A stretch of 10,801 nt of DNA from Actinomycetota bacterium (GTDB taxonomy: Bacteria > Actinomycetota > Humimicrobiia > Humimicrobiales > Humimicrobiaceae), in assembly GCA_016927635.1 (NCBI GenBank), contig JAFGMJ010000034.1, positions 1 through 10,801 on the forward strand, given 5' to 3'. Below are positions 6,209 through 10,801 of the stretch, piece after piece (the first letter of the stretch is position 1; every line of letters begins with the position of its first letter). Below the pieces are notes generated by a model. The model had not been told where the DNA came from. It was given only the letters and a program-made list of their open reading frames with translations, and did not search any database. Position numbers and translations under genes: made by a program.

Positions 6209-7179
6209 AAAAAGTGCTACTTTCACAAAAAATCCATGAGGATGCAGAAAAATATCTCAAGGACAGGGGATTTTTTATTATCACTTCCCCTTCACCGGAA
6301 GATGAAGTCGTAAGGCAGCATATATCCGATGCTGATGCGATTATTGTACGCACAGCCACAAAGCTTAGCCGGGAAACAATTTTTGCAGGCGCAAAGCTAA
6401 AGGTCATAGCAAGGACCGGCGCTGGAGTAGACAATGTCGATATAGAAGCAGCATCTGAAAAGGGCATTTATGTCTGCAATACCCCTGAAGCAAATATTGA
6501 AAGCGTTGCAGAGCATGCAGTTGCTTTCATGCTTGCTTTATCCAAATATCTGTTCATGATGGACAAGTCGGTAAGGAAAAATGAATTTGCTGTAAGAAAT
6601 AAATATCTGCCCGTTGATCTTGAAGAAAAAACTCTCGGGCTTTTGGGTTTTGGGAAAATCGGCCGCCGGGTTGCGCAAAAGTGCGCAGGCTGCTTTGGCA
6701 TGAAAATAATTTATTTTGACCCGTATCTTTCAGAAGATATTTCCACATTATATGAATATAAAAGAGCCGGCGATATGGATACAGTTTTTTCAGAGTCAGA
6801 TTTTATAAGCCTGCATATGCCTTATACAAAGGATAGCCACCATATAATCGGAAGCAGGCTGCTTTCAAAAATGAAGCCGGGCGCCTTTATTATAAATACT
6901 TCCCGGGGAGGGATAATAGATGAAGCAGCGCTTGCAGAAGCTCTTTCTGCCGGTAAAATATGTGGTGCTGCGCTTGATGTTTTTGAGAATGAACCGCCAA
7001 AAGAAGACAGCCCTCTTTTTTTGCTTGAAAATATTATTTTGTCGCCCCATTCAGCTGCATTGACAAAAGAAAGCGCCAAAAGGATGGCGATGCATGCAGC
7101 CCAGGGCGCTGCTGATGTTCTTGAGGGCAAAACCCCCAAATGGGTGTTTAACAGGGACAGGATATCAAAAGCAGAATAA
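6205..7179 (+). CDS. PGDH-like D-isomer-specific 2-hydroxyacid dehydrogenase, short form
   Basis: A 324-residue dehydrogenase of the phosphoglycerate/hydroxypyruvate/sulfolactate dehydrogenase type. Its ATG overlaps the aldolase TGA in an ATGA junction (6205-6208), so it is translationally coupled. The Rossmann motif is the normal GFGKIG (148-153), the NAD-ribose acidic residue lies in IYFDPY, and the catalytic Arg234 (TSRGG), Glu263 (ENEPP) and His282 (SPHSA) are all present. There is no ACT or other C-terminal regulatory domain. The N-terminal RTGAGVDNVDIEAA and VCNTPEANIESVAEH segments are standard substrate-domain signatures. Likely reaction: NAD-linked interconversion of a 2-hydroxy acid (such as a glycerate, lactate or 3-deoxyaldonate derivative) and the 2-keto acid. 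A housekeeping serA role is less likely given the aldolase coupling and the second family member next door. The substrate is not determined. Confidence 0.89.
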   Translation: MKKVLLSQKIHEDAEKYLKDRGFFIITSPSPEDEVVRQHISDADAIIVRTATKLSRETIFAGAKLKVIARTGAGVDNVDIEAASEKGIYVCNTPEANIESVAEHAVAFMLALSKYLFMMDKSVRKNEFAVRNKYLPVDLEEKTLGLLGFGKIGRRVAQKCAGCFGMKIIYFDPYLSEDISTLYEYKRAGDMDTVFSESDFISLHMPYTKDSHHIIGSRLLSKMKPGAFIINTSRGGIIDEAALAEALSAGKICGAALDVFENEPPKEDSPLFLLENIILSPHSAALTKESAKRMAMHAAQGAADVLEGKTPKWVFNRDRISKAE

Positions 7180-7188
7180 AAATGAATT

Positions 7189-7210
7189 TTTAAAAAAGGT
7201 ATTTTTTAAA
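7189..7210 (+). repeat. AT-only hairpin with GGTA loop before the small gene
   Basis: TTTAAAAAA (7189-7197) and TTTTTTAAA (7202-7210) are perfect 9-base arms around a GGTA tetraloop, in the 43-nt gap after the 6205 gene. The GGAG ribosome-binding site of the next frame starts 3 nt later. The T6 run is within the hairpin's second arm, so it could act as a weak terminator or pause site as well as a translation-modulating structure. It resembles the AT-only repeat at 1236-1260 in position and composition. Confidence 0.4.
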
Positions 7211-7222
7211 CTGGAGAATTCT

Positions 7223-7477
7223 ATGCATATACCACAGGGCGCAATAGCAGAAATGCTGCCGCTCATAAGAGAGATGAAGAGCGTTAATTTTCCGCAGGGC
7301 TTTAAGGAAGCTATGTCTCTCAGGGGCATAAATATGGGAAAGCCGAAGATGAATTATCCGCCCCAGACTCTTGCAAATATTGCAGACCTTAGGGAAAGGC
7401 TGAGAATAGATATACCATCTCTTCTTTCATCGTATTTTCCTGGCTCAAGCATGGAATACTCCGGAGGGTTTTCGTAA
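7223..7477 (+). CDS. Small protein resembling the C-terminal end of a DHDPS-family aldolase
   Basis: An 84-codon frame with a clear GGAG (7213-7216) 6 nt before ATG 7223. Residues about 8-64 match the pattern of the last helices of DHDPS-family proteins: an 'EMLPLIREM' helix, then 'GFKEAMSLRGINMGKP', then a proline-containing turn and a final helix 'ANIADLRERL'. The C-terminal stretch of the intact aldolase at 5312 (AVKAAATLAGYFGGEPRKP, then PLTDSQLGDMRKYL) has the same order of elements. The TIM barrel and the Schiff-base lysine are absent, so the piece cannot be an aldolase by itself. Its tail is Ser/Gly/Tyr-rich, and translation stops at TAA 7475-7477, but the frame stays open for 60 more codons (separate entry). 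It may be a relic of a duplicated aldolase, an accessory protein, or the first part of a gene broken by a nonsense mutation or base error. The DHDPS link is by eye only. Confidence 0.55.
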   Translation: MHIPQGAIAEMLPLIREMKSVNFPQGFKEAMSLRGINMGKPKMNYPPQTLANIADLRERLRIDIPSLLSSYFPGSSMEYSGGFS

Positions 7478-7660
7478 GCTTCTTACAGTTATCCTCCTGT
7501 CCCGGATATAAAAAAGGGTGAGAAAAAATATGAGGATTGCAGCAATTGCGGGATGTGCGAAGGCGACAGATGTACCCAACCGGAAAAAATTGATGCCGGC
7601 ACAAGCACTGCTGAAATAGAAAAAATAGTGACAGAGATAGTAAAGAAAATGTCTTTTTAG
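7478..7660 (+). pseudogene. Cys-rich continuation of the small gene, beyond an in-frame TAA
   Basis: Immediately after TAA 7475-7477 the same frame runs for 60 sense codons to TAG 7658-7660. It reads as ordinary protein: a Tyr/Pro linker (ASYSYPPVPD), a charged stretch, the cluster C-x2-C-x2-C-x4-C (cysteines 21, 24, 27 and 32 of the continuation), then TAEIEKIVTEIVKKMSF, an amphipathic helix with hydrophobic residues at 3-4 spacing. No ATG, GTG or TTG with a ribosome-binding site opens this frame after the TAA; the first in-frame ATG is inside the Cys cluster. The simplest reading is that 7223-7660 is one 145-codon gene interrupted by a stop (for example TAC or TAT to TAA) or by a sequencing error. 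The cysteines could bind zinc or an iron-sulfur centre; the spacing is not the standard ferredoxin CxxCxxCxxxCP. I do not recognise the family. Confidence 0.45.
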
Positions 7661-7675
7661 ATTTGAGGAAAAGAT

Positions 7676-8746
7676 TTGAAAGCTATAGTAAAGGAAAAAA
7701 AAGCAAAAGGCGCAGTTGTTTATAAAGATGTACCTTTTCCTGAGATAAATGATGATGAGGTTCTGATTAAAATCAAGGCTGCGGGCATATGCGGAACAGA
7801 CATACATATATATAATGATGAGTTTCCTTACTGGCCCCCAGTTATCCTGGGGCATGAATTCTCGGGTGTTATAGAAAAAACAGGCAAAAATATTAAAAGA
7901 TTTAAACCCGGCGACAGGGTAACAAGCGAACCGCAGCAGAAAGTCTGCGGGATTTGCAGATACTGCAGGCAGGGGCTCATACACCTCTGCTCTTCAAAGC
8001 GCTCTCCCGGCTGGGGCATGGATGGCGCAATGGCCGAGTATATAAAGATACCTGACGGTTTATTGCATTTACTGCCACCAAATATATCTTTTCTGGAGGG
8101 AGCAGTAATAGAACCTGCTTCAACCGTTACACATGCGCTTATTGAACGCGCCAGCATCAGGTTCGGCGATTTTGTCGTTATTGCAGGCCCGGGCCCTGCA
8201 GGGCTTATTGCTGCCCAGGTTGCCAGGGCATGCGGAGCATCTGATGTAGTTTTAAGCGGCATAAGCGAAGATTTATCCTACAGATTTAAAGTGGCAGGCC
8301 AACTTGGAATAAAAAATGTCTTTAATGTGGACAGGCAGGACCTTTCAGAATATGTCATGAATGCCACCGGAGGATATGGGGCCGATATTTTCATGGATTG
8401 CAGCGGCAGCGAAGCTGCAATCAACCAGGCAATCGATATTTGTGCCAAAAACGGCAAAATAATAGCTTTTGGCCTGACAGGGAAAAAATCTGTGGGTATT
8501 GGCTGGGATGAGGCCATAACAAAAGAATTAAACATCATACCATCGATGAGCTCTACATATAATTCATGGATATATACTTTTGGCTTGCTTAAAGCCGGCA
8601 AGCTTGACCTGAAAAAAATAATATCAAATATAATGCCAATGTCTGAATATATGAGAGCTTTTAATATGATTATGGAAAAGAAGGGATTAAAGTTCATACT
8701 TGTGCCTGACAGCGAATACCAAGGACAAAGAACAAATCAGATTTAA
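7676..8746 (+). CDS. Zinc-dependent medium-chain dehydrogenase (sorbitol/threonine dehydrogenase-like)
   Basis: A 356-residue MDR-family NAD(P)-dependent alcohol/polyol dehydrogenase. The start is TTG 7676, preceded by GAGGAA (7665-7670) at 5 nt; no ATG lies near the expected N-terminus. Catalytic-zinc ligands are visible: Cys39 (AGICGTD), His60-Glu61 (LGHEF) and Glu146 (IEPAS). Structural-zinc ligands Cys91, Cys94, Cys97 and Cys105 are all present. The Rossmann motif is GPGPAG (171-176). Spacing and motifs resemble L-iditol/sorbitol dehydrogenase, threonine 3-dehydrogenase and related enzymes acting on secondary alcohols of sugars and sugar acids. The family is cytoplasmic and usually tetrameric. 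It follows the small Cys-rich locus by 15 nt and precedes an SDR gene by 66 nt. Likely role: oxidation or reduction of a hydroxyl/keto group on the cluster's substrate. The exact substrate is not readable. The C-terminal tail (EYQGQRTNQI) is polar and has no recognisable motif. Confidence 0.9.
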   Translation: MKAIVKEKKAKGAVVYKDVPFPEINDDEVLIKIKAAGICGTDIHIYNDEFPYWPPVILGHEFSGVIEKTGKNIKRFKPGDRVTSEPQQKVCGICRYCRQGLIHLCSSKRSPGWGMDGAMAEYIKIPDGLLHLLPPNISFLEGAVIEPASTVTHALIERASIRFGDFVVIAGPGPAGLIAAQVARACGASDVVLSGISEDLSYRFKVAGQLGIKNVFNVDRQDLSEYVMNATGGYGADIFMDCSGSEAAINQAIDICAKNGKIIAFGLTGKKSVGIGWDEAITKELNIIPSMSSTYNSWIYTFGLLKAGKLDLKKIISNIMPMSEYMRAFNMIMEKKGLKFILVPDSEYQGQRTNQI

Positions 8747-8812
8747 AAAATCCAGGCGTTGCCTCTTTAAATTAATAGATAAATTTTTTTATATCAGGCG
8801 GTAAAGATATAA

Positions 8813-9568
8813 ATGATGGAAGAAAATAAAGATTTGAAAAACAGAATTGCAATTATAACAGGCGCTTCCGGAGGCATTGGATCTGCCGCTGCAGTTGATT
8901 TTGCCAAAAATGGCGCTTCCGGCATAATAATTGCTGATATAGATAAAGAAAAAGCTTTAAATGTAATAAGCAACATTGAAAATTCCTTTTCATGCAAATG
9001 TATTTTTGTACACACAAATATTGGCAATGTGCAGGACATAGAAAATTTGTTTGAAACTGCTGTCGCCGAATTTAAAACTCTTGACATACTTGTTAATTGC
9101 GCGGGAGTAACCAATACATTCAGCATAGATGAAGTGAATCCGCAACAATGGGACAAGCTCATGTCGATTAACCTCAGAGGCACATATCTTTGCTGCAGGG
9201 AAGCTTTTAAAATAATGCGTGCTAACAATTATGGAAAAATAATCAATATATCTTCAATATCTGGCAGGATCGGAGGCTATGTAACAGGTATAGATTATGT
9301 GACGTCAAAAGGCGGCATCATTGCCATGACCATGTCGCTTGCAAAAATAGCCGGACCGTTCAATATAAATGTCAATGCTGTTGCCCCGGGTTTTATTGAC
9401 ACTGAAATGACAAAGGATTTTACGCATTTCAATCCTGAAACAGTGCCATTGCGAAGAATCGGAAAACCACAGGATGTGGCTTCAGTAATTACATTTCTGG
9501 CTTCAGAAAAGTCAAGCTATATAACAGGCGCAACTATTGATATAAATGGCGGAACTTTTATGTCCTGA
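8813..9568 (+). CDS. SDR-family oxidoreductase (FabG-like fold)
   Basis: Second classical SDR of the window, 251 residues. Two adjacent ATGs (8813 and 8816) are possible starts; upstream only a weak AGGCGG (8796-8801) is present, so the choice is unresolved. Motifs are TGASGGIG (16-23), Asp42 at the end of beta-2 (usually NAD-preferring), NCAG (95-98), Asn120, Ser148, and Tyr162/Lys166 in YVTSK, followed by APGFIDTEM and a C-terminal INGG. The fold is that of 3-oxoacyl-ACP reductase, but FabG-like SDRs next to sugar genes usually act on sugars, polyols or hydroxy acids. No acyl-carrier or fatty-acid gene is near, so a fatty-acid role is unlikely. It is clearly distinct from the SDR at 407, whose cofactor motif and tail differ, so the two probably serve different steps. 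The next gene begins 79 nt downstream. Confidence 0.88.
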   Translation: MMEENKDLKNRIAIITGASGGIGSAAAVDFAKNGASGIIIADIDKEKALNVISNIENSFSCKCIFVHTNIGNVQDIENLFETAVAEFKTLDILVNCAGVTNTFSIDEVNPQQWDKLMSINLRGTYLCCREAFKIMRANNYGKIINISSISGRIGGYVTGIDYVTSKGGIIAMTMSLAKIAGPFNINVNAVAPGFIDTEMTKDFTHFNPETVPLRRIGKPQDVASVITFLASEKSSYITGATIDINGGTFMS

Positions 9569-9647
9569 CAATAAATTATCCGGGATATTTTTTCAGGCAT
9601 GATTTTAAAATGCAAATTAAAATTAAATTAAAAGACAGGGGATTAAA

Positions 9648-10801
9648 ATGGAAAAAACAGTTCAGGCAAGCACAGTGGACGTGCTTATAGAAAAATCACG
9701 CATCGCCCAGGCTGCCTTTGAGGATTTTAACCAGGAGCAGGTCGATGCTGTTGTCAGAGAGATTGCAAAGGTAGTGTTTGATAATGCCGAAACGCTTGCG
9801 AAAATGGCTGTGGAAGAGACAAGAATGGGCAATTTTGAAGATAAGCTTAAAAAAAAGCTTGGAAAAGCAAGAATAATATGGCACAGCCTTAAAGGAAAGA
9901 AATCAGTCGGCATAATTGACTATGACAGGGACACCGCAATAGCACTTGTTGCAAAACCTATGGGTGTCGTGGGAGCAGTCACCCCATGCACAAATCCTGT
10001 TGTCACTCCCATGTGCAATGCAATGTTTGCGCTAAAAGGCCGCAACTCAGTAATTATAGCCCCACATCCCAGAGCAAAAAAATGCGGCAAATATCTTGTC
10101 GATCTTTTTAATAAGGCATTATCAAAATTTGGTGTGCCTGAAAACCTCATACAGATAATAGAGGAGCCCTCTATAGAGCTTACAAACGAGCTTATGAAAA
10201 AAGTCGATGTTGTTGTGGCTACAGGTGGAATGGGCATGGTAAAGGCTGCCTACTCAAGCGGTAAACCCGCATACGGGGTAGGCGTGGGCAATGTGCAGGT
10301 AATAATAGACAGGGATGCCGATATAAAAGAAGCCGTACCCAAGATAATCATCGGGCGCGCTTTTGATAATGGCATTATATGTTCTGCCGAACAGACTGTC
10401 ATGATACCTGAGGAGATGTTTGATGAAGTCATCGCAGAATTTGAAAATAACGGATGTTATTTTGTTGCCGACAGCAGCCAGAAAGAAAAGCTCAGGCAAA
10501 CCCTTTTTGTTAACGGTGCGGCAAATAAAGATGTCATAGGGCAGGATATACAAACAATTGCAAAACTTGCCGGGCTGGATGTTGCTGATAATACTAAAGT
10601 TTTAATCGTGCAAACTGATGGAATCGGGCGAAAGGATCTTTTCTGCAAGGAAAAAATGTACCCCGTGCTTGCTGTAATTAAATACGGCGATTTTTCCAAA
10701 GCAGTACAAATTGCCCAGGCTAACCTTGATTATGAAGGCAAGGGCCACAGTGTATCGATTCACTCAAATAACAGAAAAAATATTGAATATGCTGCAGAAA
10801 A
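9648..10801 (+). CDS. CoA-acylating aldehyde dehydrogenase, 3' end outside window
   Basis: The frame opens at ATG 9648, 5 nt after AGGGGA (9637-9642), and runs off the window after 384 codons; family members are commonly about 460-490 residues, so most of the protein is seen. It belongs to the AdhE N-terminal/EutE/SauS group of the ALDH superfamily, which converts an aldehyde plus CoA and NAD(P) to an acyl-CoA, or the reverse. Evidence: KPMGVVGAVTPCTNPVVTP (103-121), 'FALKGRNSVIIAPHPRAKK', 'EEPSIELTNELMKK', 'ATGGMGMVKAAYSSGKPA', and FDNGIICSAEQ with nucleophile Cys245. The general-base Glu of classical ALDHs is absent, as is normal for acylating enzymes. No iron-ADH domain can be judged because the end is missing, so an AdhE fusion is not excluded. 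Acylating sulfoacetaldehyde dehydrogenase (SauS) is one possible relative; acetaldehyde, glycolaldehyde or lactaldehyde are equally possible substrates. The N-terminus does not look like a microcompartment encapsulation peptide. Confidence 0.85.
   Translation, partial: MEKTVQASTVDVLIEKSRIAQAAFEDFNQEQVDAVVREIAKVVFDNAETLAKMAVEETRMGNFEDKLKKKLGKARIIWHSLKGKKSVGIIDYDRDTAIALVAKPMGVVGAVTPCTNPVVTPMCNAMFALKGRNSVIIAPHPRAKKCGKYLVDLFNKALSKFGVPENLIQIIEEPSIELTNELMKKVDVVVATGGMGMVKAAYSSGKPAYGVGVGNVQVIIDRDADIKEAVPKIIIGRAFDNGIICSAEQTVMIPEEMFDEVIAEFENNGCYFVADSSQKEKLRQTLFVNGAANKDVIGQDIQTIAKLAGLDVADNTKVLIVQTDGIGRKDLFCKEKMYPVLAVIKYGDFSKAVQIAQANLDYEGKGHSVSIHSNNRKNIEYAAE

Noticed and set aside
6205..7179. Housekeeping serA (3-phosphoglycerate dehydrogenase)
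   Set aside because: The protein is the short form without an ACT domain and is translationally coupled to an aldolase gene next to a second paralogue, which fits a catabolic role better.
7475..7477. Selenocysteine or pyrrolysine recoding at the stop of the small gene
   Set aside because: The codon is TAA; selenocysteine uses TGA and pyrrolysine TAG, and no SECIS-like element is evident just downstream.
7530..7619. A 29-codon ORF starting at ATG 7530 in another frame over the Cys-rich segment
   Set aside because: It has a purine-rich upstream sequence but is very short and has no motif, while the overlapping frame that continues the small gene contains the Cys cluster and helix.
7445..7984. 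A 179-codon open frame on the minus strand across the small locus and the Zn-dehydrogenase start
   Set aside because: Low-complexity Phe/Tyr/Ile-rich translation with no family motif, lying mostly opposite the + strand frames; it reads as a shadow of the + strand coding sequence.
8754..8764. AGGC-GTT-GCCT mini-hairpin after the Zn-dehydrogenase
   Set aside because: Only four base pairs with a 3-nt loop and no adjacent T-tract; too weak to call a terminator.
8813..9568. fabG of fatty-acid synthesis
   Set aside because: The fold matches, but no acyl-carrier or fab genes are near and the context is sugar metabolism.
9602..9611. ATTTTAAAAT palindrome and AT-rich repeats before the acylating ALDH
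   Set aside because: Short AT-only symmetry in an AT-rich spacer; indistinguishable from chance.

Overview
The window is a dense, AT-rich bacterial catabolic region. Every supported gene lies on the + strand. Most genes have recognisable Shine-Dalgarno sequences, GTG and TTG starts occur, and ATA, AGA and AGG codons are frequent. Nothing fixes the taxon. An uncultured anaerobic, possibly fermentative, bacterium is a reasonable guess from the run of NAD-linked and CoA-acylating oxidoreductases and the absence of any visible oxygenase, but this is inference. No tRNA, rRNA, CRISPR array, insertion sequence or integrase is visible.

Layout. (1) 1-309 is the C-terminal TOBE/OB part of a sugar-type ABC importer ATPase (MalK/UgpC class). 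(2) 407-4132 holds an SDR dehydrogenase, an L-fucose/L-arabinose isomerase-like protein and a classical NAD(P)-dependent aldehyde dehydrogenase. (3) 4133-4335 is the largest space between confidently called genes. It contains a 26-nt palindrome overlapping a promoter-like sequence, then a GC-rich 9-bp hairpin. (4) 4336-7179 is a tight trio: a CtBP-like 2-hydroxyacid dehydrogenase, a DHDPS/N-acetylneuraminate lyase-family aldolase with a GSNGE motif, and a second short PGDH-like dehydrogenase that overlaps the aldolase gene by 4 nt. (5) 7223-7660 is an odd small locus. An 84-codon reading frame resembling only the C-terminal end of a DHDPS-family protein ends in TAA. The same frame then continues for 60 sense codons through a four-cysteine cluster and an amphipathic helix. 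(6) 7676-10801 holds a zinc-dependent medium-chain dehydrogenase (TTG start), a second SDR and an acylating aldehyde dehydrogenase cut off by the window end.

How the genes may work together (inference). The set looks like a catabolic route for an imported sugar, sugar acid or polyol. Sugar dehydrogenases and an isomerase modify the substrate, a Schiff-base aldolase cleaves a 2-keto-3-deoxy-acid-like intermediate to pyruvate (or a relative) plus an aldehyde, and the aldehyde is oxidised to an acid by the ALDH or to an acyl-CoA by the terminal enzyme. The 2-hydroxyacid dehydrogenases would interconvert 2-keto and 2-hydroxy acids. No dehydratase, sugar kinase or regulator is visible, so the route is incomplete here and the substrate cannot be named. 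The most unusual items are the stop-split Cys-rich locus at 7223-7660 and the structured region upstream of 4336.
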